The notes below the pieces were generated by a model. The model did not search any database, was not told where the DNA came from, and saw only the letters and a list, made by a program, of their open reading frames with translations. Source: Fructilactobacillus cliffordii (lineage in GTDB: Bacteria > Bacillota > Bacilli > Lactobacillales > Lactobacillaceae). Taken from it: a stretch of 64,000 nucleotides of DNA. Position numbers and translations under genes: made by a program. Within the stretch, counting starts at the first letter, position 1. Every line of letters starts with the position of its first letter. Where the stretch lies: contig NZ_CP097117.1 in assembly GCF_024029355.1 (NCBI RefSeq), positions 1 to 64,000 on the forward strand. Reading direction: 5' to 3'. Of the stretch, positions 23,252 through 33,683 are shown piece after piece.

Positions 23252-24445
23252 ATGAAAGAGAAACATTTATTTACGTCCGAATCGGTGTCAGAAGGACATC
23301 CTGATAAAATTGCTGATCACATTAGTGATGCCATTTTGGATGCCATTTTACGTCAGGATCCAGATGCACGGGTAGCATGTGAAACGTCCGTAACCACTGG
23401 ATTAGTGTTAGTTTTTGGAGAGGTGTCCACCACGGCGGACGTTAACATTCGCGAGATTGTTAGAGAAACAATTCGCAATGCTGGTTATGATGATCCAGCT
23501 TATGGGTTTGATGCCGATAACGTGGCTGTGTTGGTTTCAATTGATGAACAATCACCAGACATCGCACAGGGAGTCGATGAATCAGAAGAAACCCGGGCCG
23601 GCAATGGTGATCCCCTTGATCAAATTGGAGCGGGAGATCAGGGGATTATGTTTGGGTACGCAACCGATGAAACACCTGAACTCATGCCACTACCGATTTC
23701 GTTGGCCCACAAACTGATGCGTAAAACTGCCGCAGTGCGTAAGAGTGGTGAAATTAAGTACCTGCGTCCGGATGCTAAGGCCGAGGTAACGGTTGAGTTC
23801 GATGAAGCAGGGAAACCACTACGGGTCGATACAGTCGTCCTTAGTACTCAACACGATCCAGATGTGACCCAGGCACAGATTAAACAAGATGTGATTGCCA
23901 AAATTGTCAAACAGGTCATTCCCGCCGAGTATCTTGATGACGAAACCAAGTATCTGATTAACCCAACTGGCAAATTCGTCATTGGTGGACCCAATGGAGA
24001 TGCCGGGTTAACTGGTCGAAAGATCATCGTGGATACTTACGGTGGTTCCGCTCACCACGGTGGGGGAGCTTTTTCTGGAAAGGATGCGACGAAAGTCGAT
24101 CGTTCAGCGAGTTATGCAGCTCGCTACATCGCTAAAAACATTGTGGCAGCTGGTTTAGCTCACCGGGTAGAAATTCAGTTAGCCTATGCGATTGGGGTGG
24201 CTGAACCGGTTTCCATTCAAGTGGACACCTTTGGGACTTCTGATTATTCAGAGGAAGAACTCATTCAAGCCATCCGCCAAACGTTTGACCTTCGGCCGGC
24301 CGGCATTATCCAAATGTTGGACTTACAACGTCCGATTTACGAACAAACGGCTACTTACGGCCACTTTGGTCGCGACGATATTGATTTACCGTGGGAACAC
24401 ACCGATCGGGTAGCACAATTACAAGCGGCGCTCCCGAAAAAATAA
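23252..24445 (+). CDS. metK: S-adenosylmethionine synthetase
   Basis: 397 residues, full length. It forms SAM from methionine and ATP in the cytoplasm. Signature motifs: [15 protein letters not shown] at the start (catalytic His), [12 protein letters not shown] (active-site loop), and [17 protein letters not shown] (phosphate-binding P-loop). The start ATG at 23252 is fixed by the SMK box directly upstream. Single gene, with own terminator. Confidence 0.97.
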   Translation: MKEKHLFTSESVSEGHPDKIADHISDAILDAILRQDPDARVACETSVTTGLVLVFGEVSTTADVNIREIVRETIRNAGYDDPAYGFDADNVAVLVSIDEQSPDIAQGVDESEETRAGNGDPLDQIGAGDQGIMFGYATDETPELMPLPISLAHKLMRKTAAVRKSGEIKYLRPDAKAEVTVEFDEAGKPLRVDTVVLSTQHDPDVTQAQIKQDVIAKIVKQVIPAEYLDDETKYLINPTGKFVIGGPNGDAGLTGRKIIVDTYGGSAHHGGGAFSGKDATKVDRSASYAARYIAKNIVAAGLAHRVEIQLAYAIGVAEPVSIQVDTFGTSDYSEEELIQAIRQTFDLRPAGIIQMLDLQRPIYEQTATYGHFGRDDIDLPWEHTDRVAQLQAALPKK

Positions 24446-24461
24446 ACAACTGCTAGAAATC

Positions 24462-24484
24462 CGATCCGTAAGGGTCGTTTTTTT
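24462..24484 (+). terminator. Terminator of metK
   Basis: Short stem CGATCC / GGGTCG with a 4-base loop followed by a T7 run. Confidence 0.75.
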
Positions 24485-24509
24485 AGTCTGAAAGGAGACT
24501 TACTGCATC

Positions 24510-25970
24510 ATGCCAGCACGAACGACAAACGTAAAAGTCGTGACCATTGCCCTGTTTATTGCTACCTTTATGAGTGCAATTGAGGGAACGATTGTGTCTA
24601 CGGCCATGCCCACGATTGTAGGGGACCTGCACGGGGTCTCGTTGATGAACTGGGTTTTTTCTATTTTTCTCTTGACCAATGCGATTGCCACGCCGATTTA
24701 TGGGAAGTTGGCTGACCAGTTAGGCCGGAAACGAGTTTTTATCTTTGGTCTGGCGGTCTTTACCCTGGGTTCGCTTTTCTCTGGGATGTCAGGACGAATG
24801 GAAACGCTGATTCTATGGCGGGCTCTCCAGGGAGTTGGGGCCGGAGTAATCATGCCGGTTTCATTTACCATCGTGGCCGATATGTATCCCTTTCAAAAAC
24901 GGGCGGACGTGGTCGGGCTGTTAGGGTCTGCCTGGGGAATTGCCTCCATCGTAGCGCCGTTACTAGGAGGCTTCATTGTTGATCAACTCTCGTGGCACTG
25001 GATTTTCTTTGTCAACGTGCCGATTGGTTTGGTAACGATGGGCCTAATTGCCTGGTTTCTGGTGGAACCGGCTGCGAAGCGTTCCACTCACATTGATTAT
25101 GGCGGGGTCTTTTTAATTGCAGTGGTATTGTTGGCCGTCATGTACCTCTTTCAATTACTAGGAGAAAATCCGTTGCACTGGTTATCAATGGCAATCTGTG
25201 TTGTGGTAGCCATCGTGGGAATGGTGCTCTTTGTTTATCAAGAACGGCGGGCCGTTGACCCGATTATTCCGTTAAGCATGTTTAAACAGCGGACCTTTGT
25301 GACCCAAAATCTAATTGCGGCACTGATTAGCGGCTTCATCTTTGCCTACGAGGTTTATTTACCGGATTGGACCCAGGGGATTTTAGGCTTGCCCGCCACC
25401 ATGGCTGGCTTTGCGATTACACCGAGTTCCATCATGTGGATTATTGGTTCCTTTTGGACTGGAAAGTTACTGGCGAAGTTCCGACCCCAAGTAATTACCT
25501 ACCTGAGTTTAATCTTCATTGGGTGTGGGAGCTTGGCTTCCGTTTTGGCCCCAATTAGTACCCCATTTTGGGCCTTTTTCATCATTTCGGGGGTTATGGG
25601 AGTTGGTTTTGGATTATGCATCACGAACGCCTCGGTAACGGTGCAAAACGAAGTGGCGAAAGATCAAATTGGGGTGGCATCTTCATTTAATACCCTAAGT
25701 CGGACGTTAGGGCAGACCTTAATGATTTCCGTATTTGGAATTGTGATGAACACCACGATGTTGCATGGGGTGCACAGTCATCCCCGGACCAATATGAAAC
25801 TAATGAATGAACTAATTAATCCCCAGACGGCTAAATTACTGCCAGATCATTTAATTCCTCAGTTACGCGAAATTTTGTATGCAGCGTTACATAACGTCTT
25901 TTTAGTAGCAGGTTTGCTGGTCATTGCAACCCTCGTGGTAAACTGGTTTGACCGAAAAGTCCGTGCTTAG
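24510..25970 (+). CDS. MFS drug-exporter, DHA2 family (EmrB/QacA-like)
   Basis: 486 residues, 14 predicted membrane helices. Motif A GKLADQLGRKRVF lies in the first cytoplasmic loop; motif C-like SAWGIASIVAPLLGG lies in helix 5; and the D1 motif region starts SAIEGTIVSTAMPTI. These are marks of proton-driven drug exporters of the DHA2 group. A long loop follows helix 13 (MNTTMLHGVHSHPRT). Tail-to-tail with mnmM, the stop codons overlapping by 4 bases. Substrates unknown. Confidence 0.87.
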   Translation: MPARTTNVKVVTIALFIATFMSAIEGTIVSTAMPTIVGDLHGVSLMNWVFSIFLLTNAIATPIYGKLADQLGRKRVFIFGLAVFTLGSLFSGMSGRMETLILWRALQGVGAGVIMPVSFTIVADMYPFQKRADVVGLLGSAWGIASIVAPLLGGFIVDQLSWHWIFFVNVPIGLVTMGLIAWFLVEPAAKRSTHIDYGGVFLIAVVLLAVMYLFQLLGENPLHWLSMAICVVVAIVGMVLFVYQERRAVDPIIPLSMFKQRTFVTQNLIAALISGFIFAYEVYLPDWTQGILGLPATMAGFAITPSSIMWIIGSFWTGKLLAKFRPQVITYLSLIFIGCGSLASVLAPISTPFWAFFIISGVMGVGFGLCITNASVTVQNEVAKDQIGVASSFNTLSRTLGQTLMISVFGIVMNTTMLHGVHSHPRTNMKLMNELINPQTAKLLPDHLIPQLREILYAALHNVFLVAGLLVIATLVVNWFDRKVRA

Positions 25971-26524
25971 CGTTTTTGAATTGCCAACAGAAACGGTGGT
26001 TGGTGAACTTGATTCAAGAATTGATATTGTAAAACGTTGAATTTGCGTTGGGGAAGGTGGGTAACCCAGTCAAGGACTTGGCTCTTTTCCGCTTCTCCGC
26101 CCGGATGACCGTAATAACAAATTACAATCACTAGCCCGAGAGTTTCCAAGAGATCCAGACATTTTTCTAACGCTGTAATGGTGGTCTCCGGATGGGTAAT
26201 AACGTGGTGGTCACCATTCGGAAGATAACCAAGGTTAAAGATGGCGCTTTTAATCGGAACTCTGACGACCTGGTCCAGTTGTTCGTGACCCAGTTGCACG
26301 ATCGTTGCGTTCTGGTAGCCGGCAGCAGCTAGTTTTGCTTTTGTGGCCGTTACAGCCGTTTTTTGAATGTCAAAGCTGTAAACGTGGCCGTTCGGACCCA
26401 CTAATTGGGCCAATTTGAGGGTATCGTTTCCCATTCCTGCCGTGGCATCAATAACGTTATCACCCGGTTTTACCACCTGGTCTAAGAGGGTGTGGCTGAA
26501 GTGTAGTGCAGATTGTAATTTCAT
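25967..26524 (-). CDS. mnmM: tRNA 5-aminomethyl-uridine methyltransferase, MnmM/YtqB family
   Basis: 185 residues from the ATG at 26524 (GCGAGG seven bases upstream; the longer in-frame start lacks a ribosome site). Class I SAM-dependent methyltransferase: VIDATAGMGNDTLKLAQLVG is the SAM-binding motif I and HVYSFDIQ motif II; NLGYLPNGDHHVITHPETT is the conserved family stretch. In Bacillus subtilis the homologue (YtqB) methylates nm5s2U34 of tRNA. Convergent with the MFS gene. Confidence 0.82.
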   Translation of the reverse strand: MKLQSALHFSHTLLDQVVKPGDNVIDATAGMGNDTLKLAQLVGPNGHVYSFDIQKTAVTATKAKLAAAGYQNATIVQLGHEQLDQVVRVPIKSAIFNLGYLPNGDHHVITHPETTITALEKCLDLLETLGLVIVICYYGHPGGEAEKSQVLDWVTHLPQRKFNVLQYQFLNQVHQPPFLLAIQKR

Positions 26525-26564
26525 GGTAAACCTCGCTTTCTCCCTCATTATAGCAATAAAATCC

Positions 26565-26593
26565 TTGTTTTTTCGCCAGGACTTTGCTATTGT
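26565..26593 (+). promoter_or_regulatory. Promoter of the leuS T-box leader
   Basis: TTGTTT at 26565, 17-base spacer, TATTGT at 26588, just before the T-box leader. Confidence 0.55.
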
Positions 26594-26604
26594 TTAAAGT
26601 AATT

Positions 26605-26832
26605 AAATGAATGACCGATGAAGCAAAGTAGTAGAACTAGACGATTTAGCAGCGACTAAGCGGTAGGTGTGAGCTTAGATTTCGGTAGTTCGAACTTGTT
26701 GTGGAGGTTTTGTTAATCAACGATTAACCGTTTTCCGCGTTATGGATACGAGCGTTCTTCAATAATTGAAGAGAAGTTAGGTGGTACCGCGGAATTTCGT
26801 CCTATAGAATTAGTTTTCTATAGGCTTTTTTT
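26605..26832 (+). promoter_or_regulatory. T-box riboswitch of leuS (Leu specifier)
   Basis: The diagnostic T-box GGTGGTACCGCGG lies at 26780-26792; its TGGT would pair with the ACCA end of uncharged tRNA-Leu. A terminator follows (CCTATAGAA / TTCTATAGG, 26801-26824, then seven T). In Stem I, GAACTTG at 26692-26698 presents CTT (Leu) as the likely specifier. Uncharged tRNA-Leu should stabilise the antiterminator and switch leuS on. It fills the gap between mnmM and leuS. Confidence 0.9.
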
Positions 26833-26861
26833 ATGGCAAAAATTACAAAGGAGTGTTGGAC

Positions 26862-29285
26862 ATGGCCGTTTATGATCACAAAGAGATTGAAACCAAATGG
26901 CAAAACTATTGGGATGAACACCAGACGTTTAAAACGGGCGAGGATCCGAATAAAGAGAAGTACTACGTTTTAGATATGTTCCCGTATCCATCTGGACAGG
27001 GACTGCACGTGGGCCATCCCGAAGGGTACACGGCTACTGACATCATGGCGCGGTTTAATCGGATGCAGAACAAGAACGTTTTGCATCCGATGGGATGGGA
27101 TGCCTTTGGGCTACCGGCCGAACAGTACGCCATGAAGACGGGGAATAATCCAGCCGATTTTACGAACCAAAATATCCAAAATTTTAAACGCCAAATTAAA
27201 TCACTCGGATTTTCGTACGATTGGAGTCGGGAAGTCAACACGACCGATCCGAAGTACTACAAGTGGACCCAGTGGATTTTTGAACAACTCTACAAAAAGG
27301 GTCTCGCCTATGAAGATGAAATTGAGGTCAATTGGGCCCCTGATTTGATGGGCGGTACGGTAGTTGCCAACGAAGAGGTTGTTAATGGCAAGACCGAACG
27401 GGGCGGTTACCCCGTGTACCGGAAGCCAATGAAGCAATGGGTTTTGCGAATTACGGCCTATGCCGAACGGTTGTTAGATGACTTGGATGATTTGGACTGG
27501 CCGGAAAGCATTAAACAGATGCAACGGAACTGGATTGGAAAATCAGTCGGTGCCAGCATCAAGTTTGACGTTGACCAACATCCAGACGACCAAATCGAAG
27601 TCTTCTCCACGCGGGCGGACACGCTCTTTGGGGCAACGTACCTAGTCTTGTCTCCAGAAAACCCATTGGTGGAAGACATTACGACCGCTGAACAAGCCGA
27701 TACGGTCGCTGAATACCAAAAATACGTTGCTTCTAAATCTGATTTGGAACGGACCGACCTCAACAAGGATAAGTCCGGGGTATTTACTGGGGCTTACGCT
27801 AAAAACCCCGTGAACGGGAAATTACTGCCCGTCTGGATTGGTGATTACGTGCTGCCATCATACGGAACGGGAGCCATCATGGCAGTTCCTGCACACGATC
27901 AACGAGACTATGAGTTTGCCAAGAAATTTGATTTACCCATCATTCCCGTGATTGCGGGAGGTGACATTGAGAAGGAAGCCTACACCGGCGATGGGACTCA
28001 CATTAATTCGGGCTTCCTGGATGGCATGGATAAGGATGAAGCGCTTCACACCATCATTACCTGGCTTGAGGATCATGATGCCGGAGCTAAGAAAGTTAAC
28101 TACAAGCTCCGGGACTGGATTTTCTCCCGGCAACGGTACTGGGGTGAACCCATTCCGGTGATTCATTGGGACGATGGCACGACTTCACTGGTGCCAGAAG
28201 ACGAACTCCCGTTACGGTTGCCAAAGACCGATAACATTAAGCCGTCTGGAACCGGAGAAAGTCCATTGGCTAACCTTAGTGATTGGGTTAATGTAACTGA
28301 TAAAAACGGTCGGCACGGCCGGCGGGAAACGAACACGATGCCGCAATGGGCTGGAAGTTCGTGGTACTACCTCCGTTACGTGGATCCAAACAACGATCAG
28401 ATGATTGCTGATCCCGAAAAGTTGAAGTACTGGTTGCCGGTTGATCTGTACGTGGGTGGGGCCGAACACGCCGTCTTGCACTTGCTGTACGCTCGGTTTT
28501 GGCACAAGTTCTTGTATGACTTGGGCGTTGTTCCGACCAAAGAACCGTTCCAACGGTTGGTGAACCAAGGAATGATTCTCGGCACCAATCACGAAAAGAT
28601 GTCGAAATCGAAGGGGAACGTGGTGAACCCGGATGACATCGTGAATGAATACGGGGCAGATACCCTCCGTCTCTACGAAATGTTCATGGGTCCGTTGATG
28701 GAATCGAAACCATGGAGTACGGAAGGAATTACCGGAGCTAATCGATGGATTAAACGGGTTTGGCGGATGTATGAAGGTGACGCAGAACAAGCAAGCGGCA
28801 TGGTGGTTGCTGAAAACGATGGAGCATTAGCCAAGAGTTATAATCAAACCGTGAAAAAGGTTACCGACGACATCGAAAAAATGCGTTTTAACACGGCTAT
28901 TTCTCAGATGATGGTCTTTGTGAACGACGTTTATAAACACCAACAATTACCAAAGGAATACGCCGAAGGGTTAATTAAGTTGCTGTCCCCAATTACACCG
29001 CATATTGCAGAAGAAATTTGGCACCGGTTGGGTCACGATGAGACGATTGCTTACGCTGCTTGGCCGACGTACGATGAAAGCCAACTGCAGGCGGATGAAG
29101 TCCAGATCGCTGTTCAGATTAACGGTAAGGTCCGGGCACGGCTTTCCGTTCCGGTCGATGTTGATAAAGATACGATTGAAAAAATGGCATTGGAACTACC
29201 GGATGTGCAAGCCAACTTGACCGATAAAACGGTTCGGAAGGTGATTGTGGTTCCAAAAAAGATTGTCAATATTGTCGCCAATTAA
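26862..29285 (+). CDS. leuS: Leucyl-tRNA synthetase
   Basis: 807 residues from the ATG at 26862 (AAAGGAG upstream). It charges tRNA-Leu with leucine. Class I motifs: HIGH as HVGH in [17 protein letters not shown], and MSKSKGN. The editing domain CP1 lies between about residues 220 and 410 ([19 protein letters not shown]), with the LeuS-specific Trp-rich region [11 protein letters not shown] after it. Controlled by the leucine T-box upstream; followed by murJ, the same neighbourhood as in Bacillus (leuS-ytgP). Confidence 0.97.
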   Translation: MAVYDHKEIETKWQNYWDEHQTFKTGEDPNKEKYYVLDMFPYPSGQGLHVGHPEGYTATDIMARFNRMQNKNVLHPMGWDAFGLPAEQYAMKTGNNPADFTNQNIQNFKRQIKSLGFSYDWSREVNTTDPKYYKWTQWIFEQLYKKGLAYEDEIEVNWAPDLMGGTVVANEEVVNGKTERGGYPVYRKPMKQWVLRITAYAERLLDDLDDLDWPESIKQMQRNWIGKSVGASIKFDVDQHPDDQIEVFSTRADTLFGATYLVLSPENPLVEDITTAEQADTVAEYQKYVASKSDLERTDLNKDKSGVFTGAYAKNPVNGKLLPVWIGDYVLPSYGTGAIMAVPAHDQRDYEFAKKFDLPIIPVIAGGDIEKEAYTGDGTHINSGFLDGMDKDEALHTIITWLEDHDAGAKKVNYKLRDWIFSRQRYWGEPIPVIHWDDGTTSLVPEDELPLRLPKTDNIKPSGTGESPLANLSDWVNVTDKNGRHGRRETNTMPQWAGSSWYYLRYVDPNNDQMIADPEKLKYWLPVDLYVGGAEHAVLHLLYARFWHKFLYDLGVVPTKEPFQRLVNQGMILGTNHEKMSKSKGNVVNPDDIVNEYGADTLRLYEMFMGPLMESKPWSTEGITGANRWIKRVWRMYEGDAEQASGMVVAENDGALAKSYNQTVKKVTDDIEKMRFNTAISQMMVFVNDVYKHQQLPKEYAEGLIKLLSPITPHIAEEIWHRLGHDETIAYAAWPTYDESQLQADEVQIAVQINGKVRARLSVPVDVDKDTIEKMALELPDVQANLTDKTVRKVIVVPKKIVNIVAN

Positions 29286-29340
29286 TCTATTTTATGCTAA
29301 ATTGGTGCTTTGAGATTTGGTTGGAAAGTGGGTTATTTTA

Positions 29341-31023
29341 GTGGATAACGATGTTGAAAACAATCAATTAGAAGAACAACAACAATTTGCAGAATCAGAA
29401 CAAGCTAAGGGCCAAATGTTAAAGGGATCCGCCTGGATGACGATTGGAAGTATTCTTTCGCGAATCCTGGGAGCCCTGTACATCATCCCGTGGCGCCTGA
29501 TTTTTGGAGCAGCATTATTCCCGATTGCTAACTCGCTTTATACTCAAGGTTACAACATTTATAGTTTTGTGTTGATTGTGGCGATTGCTGGGATTCCTTC
29601 CGCGATTGCCAAGCAAGTGGCACACTATAACGCGTTGAACGAGTATGGTGTGGGAGTTGAATTGTATAAAAAAGGGGTCATTCTTTCCATTTTAATGGGA
29701 GTGATTAGCGCCCTGATTCTTTGGTTTGCAGCGCCGTTCTTAACGAATGGGGATCCCAACGTAATTCCGGTGATTCACTCGTTATCGTGGGCGGTTTTAA
29801 TCATTCCTACGATGAGTTTAACCCGGGGGTATTTCCAGGGTTATGGTGACATGGCACCGTCAGCCATTTCCCAGTTTATTGAACAATTGGCCCGGGTCAT
29901 TTACATGTTAGTCTCTGCCTTCATTATTTTGCGAGTCTTACATGGTAACTGGGTCACGGCGGTGTCTCAGTCAACATTTGCGGCGTTTATCGGTGCCATC
30001 TTTGGGTTCTTAATCTTAGGCTGGTATTACTGGCGTGGTCGGGATTATTATCGATCGTTGGTGGCCAATAGTAACCACCAATTGCGGGTGCCCACGAACC
30101 AGTTGTATCGTGAAATCATTAGTCAGGCGGTACCATTTGTGATTTTGGGAGCCGGAGTGACCATCTTTTCGCTGATTGATCAGTTCACTTTCTTTGACAT
30201 TATGCGGTTGGCAACTAATTTTTCCGAACGAGCCTTACAGGTTGACTATGCGGTTTTTGCAGGAAATGCCAATAAACTGACTATGATCGTGATTTCGTTA
30301 GCTTCGTCATTAGCAATTACGGTCGTACCGTTACTATCAACGGCTTTTACCAAGCGCAACATGCAAATGATGCGTGATCAACTGTCTAACACCATGATTC
30401 TCTTTGAATTTGTGATGTTACCGGCTTCCTTGGGGATGGCAGCCGTGGCGGGTCCTTTGAATCGGACCTTTTATGGAACAGCAAACATGGACTTTGGAAG
30501 TAACGTGTTGACCTTTGCGGCCATCGCGGCTATTCCAATTGGATTGTTTGTGGTAACCTCTGCCGTAATGCAGGGAGTATCCCAAAACCGGCGGGCTGTG
30601 AAGTACTTTGTGATTGGAACGATTGCCAAGGTCTTGACGCAATTTCCGTTGGTCTACTGGTTTGGAGCCTTTGGAACTCTCATGTCGACAGTGGTGGGCT
30701 TTACGGTAGCCAATGGGTTAATCATTTATTCTTTAAACCACGACTTCGGTTTTGAAGTTAAGAAGATGTTGAATGATTCGGTTCGGTTACTTGCCTATTC
30801 GTTGATTATGTATTTCATTACTTTAATTACTGTTTATGTGCTTAATTTCTTGTTTGGCTTAGTAGCCAATCCATTTAGTTCGCTGATGAGTTTAGTGGTG
30901 ACGGCTCTGGCGGCGATGATTGGTGCTAGTGTTTACCTGTACTGTACTTTAAAGAGTCGAATTGCGGATGAAGTCTTAGGAGCTCGGGTGGCACGGCTAC
31001 GAACTATCTTGCACATTAGTTAA
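29341..31023 (+). CDS. murJ: Lipid II flippase MurJ-type (YtgP), MOP superfamily
   Basis: 560 residues from the GTG at 29341 (GGAAAGTGGG upstream, weak); an earlier TTG exists without a good ribosome site. A ~30-residue acidic, Gln-rich cytoplasmic N-terminus precedes 14 predicted helices. Polysaccharide-biosynthesis/MATE-like start GSAWMTIGSILSRILGALYI, then the conserved GIPSAIAKQVAHYN and TRGYFQGYGDMAPSAISQ. YtgP is the Bacillus lipid II flippase needed for peptidoglycan synthesis. Located behind leuS as in Bacillus, which supports the call. Confidence 0.85.
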   Translation: MDNDVENNQLEEQQQFAESEQAKGQMLKGSAWMTIGSILSRILGALYIIPWRLIFGAALFPIANSLYTQGYNIYSFVLIVAIAGIPSAIAKQVAHYNALNEYGVGVELYKKGVILSILMGVISALILWFAAPFLTNGDPNVIPVIHSLSWAVLIIPTMSLTRGYFQGYGDMAPSAISQFIEQLARVIYMLVSAFIILRVLHGNWVTAVSQSTFAAFIGAIFGFLILGWYYWRGRDYYRSLVANSNHQLRVPTNQLYREIISQAVPFVILGAGVTIFSLIDQFTFFDIMRLATNFSERALQVDYAVFAGNANKLTMIVISLASSLAITVVPLLSTAFTKRNMQMMRDQLSNTMILFEFVMLPASLGMAAVAGPLNRTFYGTANMDFGSNVLTFAAIAAIPIGLFVVTSAVMQGVSQNRRAVKYFVIGTIAKVLTQFPLVYWFGAFGTLMSTVVGFTVANGLIIYSLNHDFGFEVKKMLNDSVRLLAYSLIMYFITLITVYVLNFLFGLVANPFSSLMSLVVTALAAMIGASVYLYCTLKSRIADEVLGARVARLRTILHIS

Positions 31024-31035
31024 AAATTGTTAACA

Positions 31036-31066
31036 AAAAAACAGCGCAATTAGCGCTGTTTTTTAT
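31036..31066. terminator. Bidirectional terminator between murJ and the TMEM175-type channel
   Basis: Stem AAAAACAGCGC / GCGCTGTTTTT with a 5-base loop. Confidence 0.85.
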
Positions 31067-31671
31067 TTGACCGTGGGTCCCTCGAGTTTGTCACCATCAG
31101 GTGAGGTGTAGATTCCGTTGATGATAATTTCAATTAAACTAAAAACTAAACCACTAGGTGGGAAAATCCAAATGGCAATGGCAGTTATAATAATTAAGGC
31201 GGGAAACTTCCAACTAATTAAAAATTGGTAGCTACACATGTTTTTAATTTTTTTAATACCAGTTTCGTCGTGTTCTTTTTCCATTTCGTTTAAAATTACC
31301 TTACTGAGAATTAAATAAGCGATGTTCCAAGCGGTAAAAAAGAGTAGGTAAAATAGTTGGGGGGCAACGTTATCCATAAATCTTCCGACCCAGGCAGATA
31401 CAATCGGAATCAGCGACATCGTAAAGAGCCACAAGTTATTGGCCCAGTAAATCCGTTTGGTAATTCGATGGACCAAGTAAAACATGTAGTGCTGGTTGTA
31501 CCAGGCCACCCCGATGAAAATAAAACTAACGATGTAGGCAAATAATTCGGGAATACTATCAAAGATTTCTATAAATCTGGGAGTATTGGGAATTTTAAAT
31601 TCTAACACCATGATGGTGATAATAATGGCAACAATGGCATCAGTCAGGGCTTCGACTCGTGATTTTTTCAC
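31063..31671 (-). CDS. TMEM175-family (DUF1211) potassium channel
   Basis: 202 residues from the GTG at 31671, chosen because TTGGAGGTC lies eight bases upstream; the ATG at 31686 has no ribosome site. Six hydrophobic segments. The N-terminal signature RVEALTDAIVAIIITIMVLE is the TMEM175 RxxxFSD-type motif with LTD in place of FSD. Bacterial members form tetrameric K+ channels through this helix. The C-terminal half has a charged loop (NEMEKEHDETGIKKIKN). Monocistronic. Confidence 0.8.
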   Translation of the reverse strand: MKKSRVEALTDAIVAIIITIMVLEFKIPNTPRFIEIFDSIPELFAYIVSFIFIGVAWYNQHYMFYLVHRITKRIYWANNLWLFTMSLIPIVSAWVGRFMDNVAPQLFYLLFFTAWNIAYLILSKVILNEMEKEHDETGIKKIKNMCSYQFLISWKFPALIIITAIAIWIFPPSGLVFSLIEIIINGIYTSPDGDKLEGPTVK

Positions 31672-31853
31672 ATTACCGACCTCCAATTAAAATTTAGTGC
31701 TTCAACTAAAAATTATAGCATAATTTGAATTTACTAAAATTGACTAGCGAGAAATTGATTTAATAGTTAAATTAGGTAGCAGGGAAAGCGCTTCACTTCT
31801 GCTAATTTAATTGATATGATGAAAATAATCATGAGACGGATTGAACTTTTAGT

Positions 31854-32327
31854 TTGATTAAGCACGAGGTAGCATTGGAGGAGTTGAGAACAATCAAACA
31901 GTATTACATTGTGGATCAGTCGTTATTACCAGAGATGTTTGGCAAGGTAATTGCCGCTCGCCAGTTATTAGAAGAGGGGAAAGCCGCAAATATTAGTGAA
32001 GCGGTCAAGGCGGTCGGAATCAGTCGAGGTAGTTACTATAAGTACAAAGACATGGTGTATTCGACTGATGATTCTAGTTGGAACAGAAAAGCAGTGATTT
32101 CGTTAATGTTAAACGACCGCCCAGGAGTACTATCGCAATTATTGCAGGAAGTAGCTGCTAGTGGGGCGAGTATTTTAACCATTAACCAAAACATTCCGAT
32201 TCATCAAATGGCGAGCGTGGTTATTTCTTTGGATTTGACCCACATTACGATTACGCTAGATGAATTATTGGCGGACTTTAAACAGGTAGAGGGTGCGAGT
32301 CAAGTCCGCTTGGTATCAATTGAATAA
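31854..32327 (+). CDS. pheB: ACT-domain protein, PheB-like
   Basis: 157 residues if started at the TTG at 31854; alternative TTG starts at 31875 and 31884 are close to GAGG or GGAGGAG motifs and may be the real ones. Residues ~20-75 match the N-terminal HTH-like part of PheB (YIVDQSLLPEMFGKVIAARQ, then AVGISRGSYYKYKDMV). Residues ~80-155 form an ACT domain (LMLNDRPGVLSQLLQEVAAS). PheB-type proteins are linked to aromatic amino-acid or homoserine metabolism in Firmicutes; the precise role is unknown. Confidence 0.8.
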   Translation: MIKHEVALEELRTIKQYYIVDQSLLPEMFGKVIAARQLLEEGKAANISEAVKAVGISRGSYYKYKDMVYSTDDSSWNRKAVISLMLNDRPGVLSQLLQEVAASGASILTINQNIPIHQMASVVISLDLTHITITLDELLADFKQVEGASQVRLVSIE

Positions 32328-32338
32328 ATAAGAGGAAC

Positions 32339-32375
32339 AAAAAACGGTTGAAATTTTCATTTCAACCGTTTTTTT
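32339..32375. terminator. Terminator between pheB and the alcohol dehydrogenase gene
   Basis: Stem AAAAACGGTTGAAA / TTTCAACCGTTTTT, long T run rightward and A run leftward, so usable by both convergent genes. Confidence 0.88.
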
Positions 32376-32382
32376 AGATGCT

Positions 32383-33426
32383 TTAGGCTTGGTCGTCAAC
32401 AATCAGTAATGATTTAATGGCTTGCCGTTGATCCATGGCATCGTAAGCATCCTGGAGTTGGTCTAAGGTAAATTGTTTGGTAAAGACCTTCCCGGGGTTA
32501 ATCTTACCGTCTAAAACAGCTTGTAAAAGTTCTTCACGATCGTAGGTGGTTACTGAAGCAATTCCGCCCCGTAACCCAGTATTGTTGTAGAACAATTGGT
32601 TGGTGTTCATGTCAGGTTTTTGCGGAATTCCGACCCGGCCGATGATGGCACCCGGACGGACAATTTTAGTGGCTGTATCGACAGATTGTTCCGTTCCGAC
32701 ACATTCGAGTACGGCGTCTACTCCGGCACCGGTTAATTCCATGACGTGTTTTACTGCTTCGTCACCCCGTTCTGGAACCACATCAGTAGCGCCAAATTCA
32801 CGGGCTAACTTTTGCCGGTCTTCATGCCGACTCATGGCGATGATCCGTTTAGCGCCCCGGAGTTTGGCAGAAATTACCCCACACAAACCAACGGCTCCGT
32901 CGCCCATAACGGCGACCGTATCACCTGGCTTAACTTCGGCAGTAGCAGCAGCGTGGTAACCAGTGGCCATTACGTCTGAGAGGGTGACGAAAGAATTTAA
33001 CATTTCGGGAGTGTAATCAGATGGTTGCCCTGGAATCTTAACGAGCGCCCAGTTAGCGTTCACAAACCGTAGATATTGAGCTTGGTAACCGTTGATACTG
33101 CCAGTTTCTCGGTTTAAACAGTTACCGTCAAAACCAGCTTTACATGCGGCACAGTGACCACAACCGTGGGTGAAAGGAGCAATTACGAAGTCACCAGGTT
33201 TAACGTTAGTAACTTCTGAACCCACTGATTCAACGATTCCGATTCCTTCGTGACCTGTAGGCGTTCCGCTGTCTCGTTGGGAAATTCCCCGGAACCACCA
33301 TAAGTCGGAACCACAAACGCTGGCGCGTACGATTTTAATGATGGCGTCGGTTGGCTTTTGAATTTCTGGTTTCGGTCGATCTTCAATCCGGACTTCGCCC
33401 GGTTTAATAAAAATACTTGCTTTCAT
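32383..33426 (-). CDS. Zinc-dependent alcohol dehydrogenase
   Basis: 347 residues from the ATG at 33426 (AAAAAGGAGTGTCATT upstream); a longer in-frame start has no ribosome site. Medium-chain dehydrogenase: catalytic zinc ligands C in ASVCGSDLWWF and H-E in GHEGIGIVESVG; structural zinc from the four Cys in HGCGHCAACKAGFDGNC; Rossmann motif MGDGAVGLCGVISAKL. The substrate is probably an alcohol or diol; not decidable. An 8-bp inverted repeat lies upstream (33457-33490). Confidence 0.87.
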   Translation of the reverse strand: MKASIFIKPGEVRIEDRPKPEIQKPTDAIIKIVRASVCGSDLWWFRGISQRDSGTPTGHEGIGIVESVGSEVTNVKPGDFVIAPFTHGCGHCAACKAGFDGNCLNRETGSINGYQAQYLRFVNANWALVKIPGQPSDYTPEMLNSFVTLSDVMATGYHAAATAEVKPGDTVAVMGDGAVGLCGVISAKLRGAKRIIAMSRHEDRQKLAREFGATDVVPERGDEAVKHVMELTGAGVDAVLECVGTEQSVDTATKIVRPGAIIGRVGIPQKPDMNTNQLFYNNTGLRGGIASVTTYDREELLQAVLDGKINPGKVFTKQFTLDQLQDAYDAMDQRQAIKSLLIVDDQA

Positions 33427-33456
33427 AATGACACTCCTTTTTAAAAATAAAATTAA

Positions 33457-33490
33457 TGTGGTTACTAGATAGTTAAAATAAATAACCACA
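33457..33490 (-). promoter_or_regulatory. Inverted repeat upstream of the alcohol dehydrogenase gene
   Basis: TGTGGTTA and TAACCACA, perfect 8-bp arms separated by 18 bases, 31 bases before the start codon. It may be an operator or an mRNA hairpin in the 5' leader. The rest of 33491-33683 is AT-rich, with TATAAT at 33584 as a possible -10 for the TIR gene. Confidence 0.4.
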
Positions 33491-33683
33491 TATTGATATT
33501 ATAGTTTTTGACAATTTTGTTTCCTAACGATTTGCTTATAAATTGTTACCGAAATTTTAGTTAATAAATATATTAATGAGTGTTATAATATTCAAGAAAT
33601 ATCCTTAAATTTTCTTTAGTTTATTTTTAGTCAAAAAATAATGTTTATATTTAAATATATTGTTATTATTTGGAGAATTTATT

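Noticed and set aside
28212..28790. 192-codon open frame on the minus strand inside leuS
   Set aside because: Shadow of the strongly biased leuS coding sequence; no ribosome site and no recognisable product.
31783..31796. GGAAAGCGCTTCAC upstream of pheB, resembling a catabolite-response element
   Set aside because: Only the core AAAGCGCTT agrees; four of the fourteen positions miss the consensus, so it is not listed as a feature.
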